Origin: Fulvivirga sp.
Lineage (GTDB): Bacteria > Bacteroidota > Bacteroidia > Cytophagales > Cyclobacteriaceae
Length of the DNA: 38,094 nucleotides
Direction of reading: 5' to 3'
Assembly: GCA_028280565.1 (NCBI GenBank)
Contig: JANQLQ010000204.1
Location: 1-38,094 of the forward strand
Shown here: piece after piece, positions 8,018 through 16,821 of the stretch
How positions within the stretch are numbered: position 1 is the stretch's first letter
Layout of the letters: the number at the start of each line of letters is the position of its first letter
The notes under the pieces: generated by a model
Databases searched by the model: none
The model's input: only the letters and a program-made list of their open reading frames with translations
What the model was told of the DNA's origin: nothing
Position numbers and translations under genes: made by a program

Positions 8018-11000
8018 ATGAGGAAAATTTACCATTCATTGTTTTTCATGTTGTGCGTCCTTTTTGGGGCGCATTTATCTTTTTCTCAAGGAGTAACTAC
8101 GGCCTCTTTGAACGGAAAGATCACCGATACCAACGGCGACGGCCTCCCTGGCGCTACGATCATCGCGCTGCACCAACCTACCGGGACCCAATACGGCACC
8201 TCCACACGTCCCGACGGTCGCTACACCCTGCCGAATTTAAGAATAGGTGGCCCCTATAAAGTGACCGTGAGCTTTGTAGGTTTTTCAGAACAATCGCGAG
8301 AAGGTATTAATCTTTTGCTAGGACAAAATCTCAAGTTAGATATAAAACTAGCCGAGGACGTCCAGACCTTAGGCGAGGTGGTGGTTACCGCGGATAATGA
8401 AACGTTCAATAACGACAGGACCGGCCAGGCGGTAAGTTTTAGCAATGAAGAGATACAGAAATTACCCACGATCACTCGCTCGGCTAGTGACATTTACAGG
8501 TTAACCCCTTCATCAGACGGTAACTCGTTTGCAGGTAGAAATGACCAGTTTAACAACTTTTCACTAGACGGATCCATATTCAATAATCCTTTCGGGTTAG
8601 ATGCTGCCACCCCGGGAGGGCAAACGGACGCGCAACCTATCTCGCTCGACGCCATAGACCAAATACAAGTGGCCGTGGCTCCTTACGACATTACACAGTC
8701 AGGATTTACAGGAGCTTCCGTAAACGCCGTCACAAAAAGTGGGACAAATGAGTTCCACGGCACCGCCTTCTCTTTTTATCGTACGGATGAGCTCACAGGC
8801 TCCAGGGTAGAAGGAGAAGATGTATTTGTGCCGGATCTTACACAATTGCAGTACGGCTTTAGCATAGGCGGTCCTATTATCAAAGACAAGCTTTTCTTCT
8901 TTGCCAATGCAGAGATAGAACGTCGCGAGAACCTGGGCTCCAGCTTTTTTGCCAACAGGGGCCAAGAGGGGAATAACGTATCAAGAGTAACCGCGGCAGA
9001 CTTTGAAACCGTAGGTGCCGCATTGAGGTCTATTGGCTATGAGCCGGGGCCATTTGAAGGATATACGCATGACACCGAAAATGAAAAAGGTATCGTAAAG
9101 ATTGATTGGAACATCACTAAAAATCATACCCTTACGGCCACATACAATTTCCTCAATGCCTCCCGTGATTTACCGGCCAATCCTACCGCGATAGGAAGAA
9201 GGGGTCCCGACGCGGTGACCTTACAATTCTTCAATTCAGGGTATAGGATCAACAATTCTATCAATTCCGGCCTGCTAGAATTAAGGAGCATCTTTGGAAA
9301 TAAGTATTCGAATAAATTCCAGGTGGGCTATTCCGAATTTAATGATACCCGGGACCCGTTCAGCGCACCGTTCCCTGTTTTGAACATCAACCAGGACGGC
9401 GTTCGGTACATTGTGGCTGGTCACGAGCCTTTTTCTGTCAATAACCGGTTGGACCAGTTCGTTTTCCAAATCACCAATAACTTCGAAATATACGCCGGCG
9501 ATCACACCCTCACCATTGGGGCTAACCTCGAACGTTTCAGCTTCGATAATTCGTTCAACTTGGGAGCATACGAACCCTTTGAAAATAGTGATACCGGGCC
9601 GTTTGGAGGAAATACAGACTTTTATCCCGGGGGCACCTTCGGCCCGGGCTTCAATAGCGTGGATGAGTTTTTGGATTTTGTCAACACCGGTCAGCTCACT
9701 ACCATAGCTAATTTTTCACAGGGCGTGTTTGATAATAACAATGCAAATGATTCTTGGGCACTGGCAGAGTCCACTATCGGCCAGTTTGCGTTTTATGTGC
9801 AAGATCGATGGCAAGCCACTGACAACTTGACCCTCACCTACGGGATCCGGATGGACCTCCCTTTGTATTTCGATACGGAAGATAAGATACTGGAAAACAT
9901 TGAAAGAAAAGGAGGGGTTTTTGACCCGGATAACAATCCTTTTGCCACCTATGATCCTTCTATCGAATATTTTGATGAAAATGGGAATACGATCTTTTTT
10001 GATCAAACAGAGCTACCCGGGCAAACCCCCCTGCTCTCTCCTAGGGTAGGCTTTAACTGGGATGTAAAAGGTGACCAAAGTCTCCAGCTCAGGGGAGGTA
10101 CAGGACTATTTACCGGGCGCCTTCCCTTTGTATGGCTCGGCAACCAAGTGGCTAATCCTGACAACTTTTTCTACCAGACCACGGATCCCGACTTTAAATT
10201 TCCACGAGTTTGGAGAACTAGTTTAGGAGCCGATAAAGACCTTGGAAACGGCTTGGTCGGGACCCTGGACCTATCTTATACGAGGGACATAAATGCTCAA
10301 TTTGTAGGAAACTATGGCCTTGGCACCCCCACGGCAAGGTTAGTGGGTGTTGATAACCGGGCTATTTACGATCCCGAGGCAGATCGCAACAGCGCCGGGA
10401 ACAATGCCTACGTATTCACTAACACTGACGAAGGAAGGGCATTCAATCTTACAGCCGAAGTAAAAAAACGCTGGAGCACCGGCATTTACGCTACATTGGC
10501 GTATAACTACCTCAATGCCAAAGATGCCAGCTCGCTGAGAGCAGAGATAAACAGCGATGTTTTTGATTTGAACCCGGCAGTCGGTAATGTCAATCGACCG
10601 GTATTATCCAATTCCATTTATGGGAACAGGCATCGCTTCGTAGGAACAGCCAATAAAACATTCGAATATGGAAATGGCAATTGGGCCACGACCTTTTCAT
10701 TGTTTTACGAATATGCAGAAGGCGGTAGGTTCAGCTATACCTATAGCGGGGACTTGAACAATGATGGCTCGGCGAATAACGACCTCATTTATATACCTAC
10801 TGATGCTGAAATTGACCAGGTGAATTTTGCAGAAGTAGATAACAACAATGACGGTAGCATCGATAATACCGCGGCTGCGCAAAGAGATGCCTTGAGAGCA
10901 TTCATAGCGCAAGATGATTACCTTAGCGAGAACAGGGGAAGCTATGCGGAGCGAAATTCCAGCCTCAATCCTTGGTTTTCCAGGTGGGATATACGCCTAT

Positions 11001-11275
11001 TGCAAGATTTCAGGTTCAATAATGGAAACTCCATCCAGTTCAGTATAGATATCCTTAACGCCGGCAATTTGATCAGTTCCGATTGGGGAGTGAGAGAGTT
11101 TCCGACCAACACCCAGCCGATAGGGCTTCTTAGGGATAGCTTTGGAAACACCATACTGGCCGAGGATGGCTCACCCATCTTTACTTTCGATCCTAACCTA
11201 AGAGAAACGTTCACCCCGGATACTGGGCTCCTTTCCAGGTGGCAGCTACAGTTCGGGTTACGCTACAGCTTTTAG
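8018..11275 (+). CDS. Oar-like TonB-dependent outer-membrane receptor
   Basis: The 1085-residue protein has a Sec signal peptide (1-24, ending AHLSFSQ) and a carboxypeptidase-regulatory-like domain at about 28-112 (LNGKITDTNGDGLPGATI, VSFVGFSEQ). A plug with LGEVVVTAD follows, then the Oar-type signature region NQFDNFSLDG-like (here QFNNFSLDGS), ITQSGFTGASVNAVTKSGTN and GPIIKDKLFFFAN. A long beta-barrel ends in an aromatic-terminated strand (WQLQFGLRYSF). It has no STN domain, so it is not a sigma/anti-sigma signalling receptor. Oar relatives are implicated in export or uptake of peptides or proteins and in development in Myxococcus; the substrate here is unknown. Aspartate/asparagine-rich loops (DLNNDGSANND, DNNNDGSIDN) look like calcium-binding loops. 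A REP-like hairpin lies 13 bp after the stop codon. Confidence 0.92.
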   Translation: MRKIYHSLFFMLCVLFGAHLSFSQGVTTASLNGKITDTNGDGLPGATIIALHQPTGTQYGTSTRPDGRYTLPNLRIGGPYKVTVSFVGFSEQSREGINLLLGQNLKLDIKLAEDVQTLGEVVVTADNETFNNDRTGQAVSFSNEEIQKLPTITRSASDIYRLTPSSDGNSFAGRNDQFNNFSLDGSIFNNPFGLDAATPGGQTDAQPISLDAIDQIQVAVAPYDITQSGFTGASVNAVTKSGTNEFHGTAFSFYRTDELTGSRVEGEDVFVPDLTQLQYGFSIGGPIIKDKLFFFANAEIERRENLGSSFFANRGQEGNNVSRVTAADFETVGAALRSIGYEPGPFEGYTHDTENEKGIVKIDWNITKNHTLTATYNFLNASRDLPANPTAIGRRGPDAVTLQFFNSGYRINNSINSGLLELRSIFGNKYSNKFQVGYSEFNDTRDPFSAPFPVLNINQDGVRYIVAGHEPFSVNNRLDQFVFQITNNFEIYAGDHTLTIGANLERFSFDNSFNLGAYEPFENSDTGPFGGNTDFYPGGTFGPGFNSVDEFLDFVNTGQLTTIANFSQGVFDNNNANDSWALAESTIGQFAFYVQDRWQATDNLTLTYGIRMDLPLYFDTEDKILENIERKGGVFDPDNNPFATYDPSIEYFDENGNTIFFDQTELPGQTPLLSPRVGFNWDVKGDQSLQLRGGTGLFTGRLPFVWLGNQVANPDNFFYQTTDPDFKFPRVWRTSLGADKDLGNGLVGTLDLSYTRDINAQFVGNYGLGTPTARLVGVDNRAIYDPEADRNSAGNNAYVFTNTDEGRAFNLTAEVKKRWSTGIYATLAYNYLNAKDASSLRAEINSDVFDLNPAVGNVNRPVLSNSIYGNRHRFVGTANKTFEYGNGNWATTFSLFYEYAEGGRFSYTYSGDLNNDGSANNDLIYIPTDAEIDQVNFAEVDNNNDGSIDNTAAAQRDALRAFIAQDDYLSENRGSYAERNSSLNPWFSRWDIRLLQDFRFNNGNSIQFSIDILNAGNLISSDWGVREFPTNTQPIGLLRDSFGNTILAEDGSPIFTFDPNLRETFTPDTGLLSRWQLQFGLRYSF

Positions 11276-11287
11276 CCAACATATTCT

Positions 11288-11315
11288 GTAGTGGCGATTC
11301 ATGAATCGCCACTAC
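11288..11315. repeat. REP-like perfect palindrome (copy 1)
   Basis: A 28-bp perfect palindrome with arms GTAGTGGCGATTCA / TGAATCGCCACTAC directly follows the Oar-like gene. It shares the core GGCGATTC...ATCGCC with the elements at 23858-23899 and 30903-30936. The GTAG at the base is the tetranucleotide typical of REP sequences handled by RAYT enzymes. It may also act as a terminator. Confidence 0.7.
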
Positions 11316-11445
11316 TACTCGTTACCTCGATAACTTTTTCCCATCCCTAAGTATTGCAACTTTTGACCGATTCTGGTGGTGTTCTATTTGATTTTTCTTT
11401 ATTTGTATGATGAAATAGACTCTAAACTTTGTCTTTTAGTCGATA

Positions 11446-12057
11446 GTGGCTTCAAAAATTCGTAAAATATCCACTCTTTCGAACCTGCATGAAAAGGACA
11501 CACCGGTTGATATTGAGCAGGTTTACAGGAAATATTTTGACCGGCTTTTCTCTTATGCCAGGATAATATGTGACTCGGAAGAGCTGGCTAAGGATGTGGT
11601 CTCGGATTTTTTTGACCGGCTACTGAAGAATAAGACAGACCTGTCAAAGGTGGATAACGTGGAGGTTTACCTGGCCGTAGGGGTTAAGAATTTATGCATC
11701 CAGCGGTTAAAAAAGTCGTTAAAGGTCAAGCAAAATGCTGTCCTGCTTACTACGGTTGATTACATTGATCCCCAGCAAGTCCTCTTAGGAAAAGAGCTTA
11801 AGGCATTACTTGACAAAATTGTTAATGAACTTCCCGATCAATGCCAGCTGATCTTTCGCATGTCCAAAGAGCAAGGTATGACTAACCGGGAGATTGCCGA
11901 TGAACTTCAAATAGGGTTGGGAACGGTAAAAACTCAATTGATCCGCGCGCAGTCTAAGATCCGTGATGGCATTACCTCGCATTACAAGGAAAGAAATATC
12001 AAGCGCTCCCACTGGAGGCTGATCGGGCAATTCCTGTTGAACTTTGGGGCTATCTGA
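11446..12057 (+). CDS. ECF RNA polymerase sigma factor of the polysaccharide locus
   Basis: The 203-residue protein has region 2 at about 20-90 (VYRKYFDRLFSYARIICDSEELAKDVVSDFFDRL with VEVYLAVGVKNLCIQ) and region 4 at about 118-175 (IVNELPDQCQLIFRMSKEQGMTNREIADELQIGLGTVKTQL). The start is GTG: the frame is closed by TAG nine bases upstream, and the first in-frame ATG lies after region 2. GTG at 11446 is therefore the only common start codon that keeps the domain. It should be controlled by the FecR protein at 12320-13315, and it probably activates the SusC/SusD operon that follows, whose SusC carries the STN signalling domain. Confidence 0.92.
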   Translation: MASKIRKISTLSNLHEKDTPVDIEQVYRKYFDRLFSYARIICDSEELAKDVVSDFFDRLLKNKTDLSKVDNVEVYLAVGVKNLCIQRLKKSLKVKQNAVLLTTVDYIDPQQVLLGKELKALLDKIVNELPDQCQLIFRMSKEQGMTNREIADELQIGLGTVKTQLIRAQSKIRDGITSHYKERNIKRSHWRLIGQFLLNFGAI

Positions 12058-12319
12058 TGGCTCCCTCCTTTCAAAAGTGACACTCTACCTGTGCTTGCCC
12101 CAATAGTGTACAACTTCACCTTGCCCGGGAGGAGAAAATATGTCTTCAAGAGAGGGACGTTCGTTGTAAAATTAGCAATAGAACAAGCAATTTTATGCAA
12201 TTTTTTTATTGATCGGGTGCCCTGGCTGAAGAAAATACATTTATTCCAAGCTTTGTATACCAAAACGGCCTTAGACCTCTCCTTACGGCAAGAGATAATG
12301 AGGTACCCACCCTTCTACC

Positions 12320-13315
12320 ATGCAAGACCTTATATACAAGTATCTAAATAAAACCATTTCACCGGCAGAAAGCGAACAGCTAAGAAACTGGATAGAATTA
12401 CAGGAAGAGAACCGCGCAACATTTAATAAACTCGCTGCATTCTATAAAAATGATGAATCCAAGCTTCCCGTGATGAAGGAAATGGTATGGGCTGAAATCA
12501 GTCAACGATTTGGAGAGGATCCTACCTCCCGGTACACGCGGCCTGCATGGAATTGGGAAATGATGTTTAAAGTAGCCGCGGTGCTGCTAATAATCTCGGC
12601 GATTGTTTTTAGGGCATACCAAATTTCAATCGAGGATAATGACCAGCAACTTAGCGTGGTAAATACGATCACCAAAGAAGCCCCGCTTGGCGCCAGGATA
12701 ACGACGAAACTACCGGGTGGTTCGATGGTAACACTTAATTCAGGCAGTAAAATTTCATTCCCGGCGGAGTTCCGGGGGAATACCAGGGAAGTAATACTAT
12801 CCGGCGAAGCCTACTTCGAAGTAGAACATGATCCGGGCAAACCATTTTTGGTGAAGATGAAGGGAGATGTTGTGCGTGTATTGGGCACATCGTTCAACAT
12901 TCGATCCTACCCGGCTGATAGCGCAGTCTATGTATCCGTTGCTTCGGGCAAGGTATCCTACAGCATACCCTCGGGGGATGAAGTTATCCTGGAGCCGGGG
13001 CGGATGGCAACCTATACGCCTGGTAAAGGGAGTCTTGAGACGGGGGAAGTTAATTCCCTACAGGCTTTCGGGTGGAAGGACAAGATCCTTTATTTCAACA
13101 ACCTGGCATTTGATAAAATCAGCGTGGAGTTAGAAAGGTGGTACGGGGTGGAGCTCTCGTATGACGAGGACATCACGTTTGATGGCACCTATACGGAGCA
13201 GTTCCACAATGCCACCCTGCGGGAAGTACTGCACAGCTTGTCTTTTGTTTACCGGTTTGAATTTGAAATACAAGGAGAAAAAATAATAATCACCAAAAAA
13301 CAACTTAAAATGTAG
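12320..13315 (+). CDS. FecR-family anti-sigma factor of the polysaccharide locus
   Basis: The 331-residue protein has a FecR N-terminal cytoplasmic segment (SEQLRNWIELQEENRATFNKL), a membrane segment at about 82-101 (MMFKVAAVLLIISAIVFRAY), a periplasmic FecR domain (KLPGGSMVTLNSGSKISFP, VILSGEAYFEVEHDPGKPF, VLGTSFNIRSY, at about 125-220) and the C-terminal DUF4974 domain (DGTYTEQFHNATLREVLHSL). It sits 262 bp after its sigma factor and 118 bp before the STN-bearing SusC. It should receive the signal from SusC in the periplasm and release the sigma factor at 11446-12057. Confidence 0.94.
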   Translation: MQDLIYKYLNKTISPAESEQLRNWIELQEENRATFNKLAAFYKNDESKLPVMKEMVWAEISQRFGEDPTSRYTRPAWNWEMMFKVAAVLLIISAIVFRAYQISIEDNDQQLSVVNTITKEAPLGARITTKLPGGSMVTLNSGSKISFPAEFRGNTREVILSGEAYFEVEHDPGKPFLVKMKGDVVRVLGTSFNIRSYPADSAVYVSVASGKVSYSIPSGDEVILEPGRMATYTPGKGSLETGEVNSLQAFGWKDKILYFNNLAFDKISVELERWYGVELSYDEDITFDGTYTEQFHNATLREVLHSLSFVYRFEFEIQGEKIIITKKQLKM

Positions 13316-13386
13316 GCTTATGCAACACAGATAGATAAACAAAAAACCCACAAACCTGCCTCATCTCTCACAAATCACCAGGTACT

Positions 13387-13430
13387 GTGGGCCCACGTTT
13401 TCGATAATTAATGACCAAAAACATGTTTTT
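13387..13430 (+). promoter_or_regulatory. Two short palindromes in the SusC leader
   Basis: GTGGGCCCAC (13387-13396) and AAAAACATGTTTTT (13417-13430) are perfect palindromes in the 118 bp between FecR and SusC. The second ends 3 bp before the SusC ATG, where it could form a hairpin over the start region or be an operator. No function is assigned. Confidence 0.3.
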
Positions 13431-13433
13431 AGT

Positions 13434-16400
13434 ATGAATCCAAATTTACCTAAAATACTAATCAAGATGTCAAAAATTTGTATTTATGGCATTGTTTTAC
13501 AATTATCCGTTTTCACGTTTGCGATAGCGCTAAACAGCGACGCCCAGTCAAAGAGCATCAACGAGATCAATGTTATTGTAGATCTTAAAGGCCCTGTCAC
13601 CTTGGAGGATTTGATCGAGTTGCTGGAGAACTCTACAGGGTTCAGCTTTTCGCACATCAAACAAGAACTAAATACTTCCTCGTATACGGTTACGTTAGGT
13701 TCCCGCGAGTATACCCTGGGAGAGCTCTTGAGAAATGTAGCTAGCCAAACGGATCTTTCATTTCACCGGGTCAATGAATACATCCAAATTAGACAGAGGG
13801 CGTCGAATGTAGACCCCGTGATTGAAGAAATTATTTCTAGTAAAACCGTATCGGGCACCATTGTCGACGAAAATGACGACCCCATGCCGGGCGCTTCCAT
13901 TTTAGAAAAAGGGACAACCAATGGAACGATATCGGATGCAGAAGGAAAGTTTTCTTTAAATGTTAGGGAGGGAGCTACATTGATCATTTCTTTCGTCGGG
14001 TATAAGCGGCAGGAAATATTGGTAAACTCCCAGTCCGTTATACAAGTGTCCCTCCAACCGGATTTTCAAAGCTTGGTAGAAGTGGTAGTGATCGGGTATG
14101 GCACCAAGAAAAGAGATGATGTGATCACGTCCATATCCTCTATAAAGACCGATGAAATACTAAAAGTACCATCGTCTGACATAGGCGAAATGCTAAGAGG
14201 TAGGGCCGCCGGGGTCTTTGTTACCGTGGGGGACGCCGGGCCAGGCAGTTCTTCCAACATCCTGATCAGGGGGAGAAGATCCTTAGCCGGTGGAAATGCC
14301 CCCCTCGTAATCGCCGATGGTGTGCCCGTGGGATCGATCAATGATATTAATCCTAACGACATCGAAACCATGGACATCCTCAAAGATGCCACGGCACAAG
14401 CTATTTATGGCGCCAGGGCAGCGAATGGGGTGATCTTGATCACAACCAAACGGGGAGAAGAAGGCAAAACGTCCATCGACTATAACGGGTACTACGGGAT
14501 GCAAACCGTGAGAAGAAATTTTGATGTTTACAGCCCGGAAGAGTTTATCCAGCTGAAAAGAGAAGCTTTCCGAACGGAAAATAACGGCATTTACAGGTCT
14601 GACAGGGAAATTTTTACACCTACTGAACTGGAGGTGATGGAAAGCGGTGAATATATCGACTGGGAAGAGGAACTTCTCGAGATAGCACCCATTACTCAAC
14701 ACAATCTCAGTGTTTCTTCTGCCAATGAAAAAACCTCGGTGTATGCCAGCTTAAATTACCTCGCGCAGGATGGTGTGGTACCGGGCACCGATTTCCAGCG
14801 GGGGACCATTCGTTTAAATGCAGATCAAAAATTGACGGAATGGCTAAAGGTCGGGGTCAATACTTCCTGGCAATTGTCACAGAACAATACCCCGGGTACT
14901 GAAAATACACTCTTACGATCCATCACCTCCTCGCCATTAGGGAAAATTTATAATGAGGATGGTTCCTTAAGGTTAAATCCTTCTGGTGTGCAAGAAAGCT
15001 TTAACCCCCTTCTAGATATCGAAACAACGTCCACTTTGCAAGATGATCGCAATGATATTATGAACTTGTTCTTAGAGGTAACCCCGTTCGAACGCTTCAA
15101 ATATAAATTCAATGGCAGTAGAAGATCATGGAACCGGAAGACCACCAGCTACTCCACGGCAGAATCACTGGTCGGTATCCAGCGTGGAGGACAAGGGTAT
15201 GGTTTTATCGTCTTTGAGGACAATGTAGAATGGCAATTAGAGAATATCCTTTCCTACAATTTTGATGTTGCCGAAAATCATTCATTTAACATTACCGGGG
15301 TCCAAAGCATCATACATAGCGAGTACAACCTGTTCAGGAATGAAGCCTCCAATTTTCCTAATGACATTCTTGGTGTCTACGGATTGGCAACCGCGGATAT
15401 CAATACTCCTTCTGTAGCCGGGAACAGCAGGAGCCTTGTTTCTTTTGCCGGCCGCATCGAATACGATCATGATAATCGATATTTTGCTACAGCCTCTATC
15501 CGTACGGATGGTTCCACCGTTTTTGGCGCAAATAACAAATGGGCAAGTTTCCCAGCGCTAGCCGCGGGATGGAATGTAAGTAATGAAAGCTTCTTTCCTA
15601 CCAGCCCTGTCAATTTGCTGAAGATAAGGGCAAGTTATGGTAGTGTAGGGGAACAGGGGATTCCCCCGTATGGCAGTCAAAGCCTGGCCGTGCAAAGCAA
15701 TTATATTTTTGGCGGAACCAAAGTCACGGGATATGTGCCCGGGACAACACTCCCTAACCCGGACTTGAAATGGGAGACCTCCACTACGTTAAACATAGGG
15801 GTGGATTTTGGCATTTGGACCAGCAGGCTTACCGGTACCATAGAGGCATACGATACCCGGACCACAGATTTGCTTGTAAATCAAACCCTAAATGCGGCCA
15901 GTGGCTATACCAACATGCTGACCAACCTGGGGGAGGTCCAAAATAAAGGCCTTGAGCTCTCTTTAAACGGCATCTTGGTGGAAGAAGATGGGCTGCTGGT
16001 CAGTTTGGGATTTAATGCTTCGAGAAACATCAATAAGATCATTAGCCTTTATGGTGAGGATGAGGATGGCGATGGAGAAGAGGACGATGATATCGGTAAC
16101 CGGTGGTTTATCGGTCATCCCATTGACGTGCTTCACAGGTTTGAAGTGGTTGGAATATTCCAAGAAGGTGAAAACATTGTAGATAACACGCACCAGCCGG
16201 ACGCCAAGCCCGGTGATCTTAAGCTCTACGACAGGGACCCCGAAGATGGCCAGTTAAATGCAACCGATAGGGTGATCACGTCACTTGATCCCGAGTGGTA
16301 CGGTTCTTTTAACCTCAATGTGGAGTATAAAGGTTTTGACTTTACCGCCACGGTCTATACCGTTCAAGGCATTGTGAAAGATAATCCCTACTTGTACCAA

Positions 16401-16751
16401 TACTCAAGGGGAGGATCACTTAGGGCCGTTTTCAGCGGGATAAGGCAAAATTACTGGACCCCGGAAAACCCAACGGGCAACTGGCCTAGGCCAAATGCCG
16501 GCATTGATCCTGAAAACATGTTTGCGCTAGGCACCCAGGATGCTTCATACATCAGGCTGCAAAATGTTACCGTCGGTTATAGCCTCCCTAATCGTCTTAT
16601 TCCCGGGTTAGGCATCAATAGGCTGAGACTTTATGCTACCGGACAAAATCTCTTTACCTGGACGGATTATCAATCGTACAGTCCTGAAAAAACACCCGAC
16701 CAGTACCCCGAGGCTATTATGATCACTGGAGGTATCCAGTTAGGGTTTTAA
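13434..16751 (+). CDS. SusC/RagA-family TonB-dependent glycan transporter with STN domain
   Basis: The 1105-residue outer-membrane transporter has a signal peptide ending near residue 38 (LNSDAQS), an STN domain at about 45-120 (LEDLIELLENSTGFSFSHIK), a carboxypeptidase-like domain at about 138-215 (VSGTIVDENDDPMPGASI), the SusC signature VVVIGYGTKKRDDV, plug motifs LRGRAAGVFVT and ILKDATAQAIYGARAANGVI, and a barrel ending MITGGIQLGF. It pairs with the SusD at 16822-18375. SusC forms the TonB-driven channel and SusD its lid, importing oligosaccharides. The STN domain ties it to the FecR/sigma pair just upstream. An acidic loop (EDEDGDGEEDDD) may bind calcium. The oligosaccharide is probably of xylan or related beta-linked type, inferred only from the neighbouring GH10. 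Confidence 0.95.
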   Translation: MNPNLPKILIKMSKICIYGIVLQLSVFTFAIALNSDAQSKSINEINVIVDLKGPVTLEDLIELLENSTGFSFSHIKQELNTSSYTVTLGSREYTLGELLRNVASQTDLSFHRVNEYIQIRQRASNVDPVIEEIISSKTVSGTIVDENDDPMPGASILEKGTTNGTISDAEGKFSLNVREGATLIISFVGYKRQEILVNSQSVIQVSLQPDFQSLVEVVVIGYGTKKRDDVITSISSIKTDEILKVPSSDIGEMLRGRAAGVFVTVGDAGPGSSSNILIRGRRSLAGGNAPLVIADGVPVGSINDINPNDIETMDILKDATAQAIYGARAANGVILITTKRGEEGKTSIDYNGYYGMQTVRRNFDVYSPEEFIQLKREAFRTENNGIYRSDREIFTPTELEVMESGEYIDWEEELLEIAPITQHNLSVSSANEKTSVYASLNYLAQDGVVPGTDFQRGTIRLNADQKLTEWLKVGVNTSWQLSQNNTPGTENTLLRSITSSPLGKIYNEDGSLRLNPSGVQESFNPLLDIETTSTLQDDRNDIMNLFLEVTPFERFKYKFNGSRRSWNRKTTSYSTAESLVGIQRGGQGYGFIVFEDNVEWQLENILSYNFDVAENHSFNITGVQSIIHSEYNLFRNEASNFPNDILGVYGLATADINTPSVAGNSRSLVSFAGRIEYDHDNRYFATASIRTDGSTVFGANNKWASFPALAAGWNVSNESFFPTSPVNLLKIRASYGSVGEQGIPPYGSQSLAVQSNYIFGGTKVTGYVPGTTLPNPDLKWETSTTLNIGVDFGIWTSRLTGTIEAYDTRTTDLLVNQTLNAASGYTNMLTNLGEVQNKGLELSLNGILVEEDGLLVSLGFNASRNINKIISLYGEDEDGDGEEDDDIGNRWFIGHPIDVLHRFEVVGIFQEGENIVDNTHQPDAKPGDLKLYDRDPEDGQLNATDRVITSLDPEWYGSFNLNVEYKGFDFTATVYTVQGIVKDNPYLYQYSRGGSLRAVFSGIRQNYWTPENPTGNWPRPNAGIDPENMFALGTQDASYIRLQNVTVGYSLPNRLIPGLGINRLRLYATGQNLFTWTDYQSYSPEKTPDQYPEAIMITGGIQLGF

Positions 16752-16766
16752 AAAAAGGTTTATCGC

Positions 16767-16801
16767 TGCCGGCGAGCACATGATGTTCTTCGCTCCCGGC
16801 A
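16767..16801 (+). other. Intercistronic hairpin between susC- and susD-like genes
   Basis: TGCCGGCGAGC and GCTCCCGGCA pair as a 10-bp stem with one bulged base around a 14-nt loop. It has no T-run, so it is not a classical terminator. It may stabilise the susC 3' end or tune the ratio of the two products. Confidence 0.5.
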
Positions 16802-16821
16802 TACGCTTAAAATATATTACT

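Noticed and set aside
12091-12351. Small 86-codon frame between the second sigma factor and FecR genes
   Set aside because: No recognisable domain, it overlaps the FecR start, and the composition looks like intergenic DNA.
14066-14702. Long antisense frames inside the SusC gene
   Set aside because: They are shadows of a clearly coding strand, with no domain.
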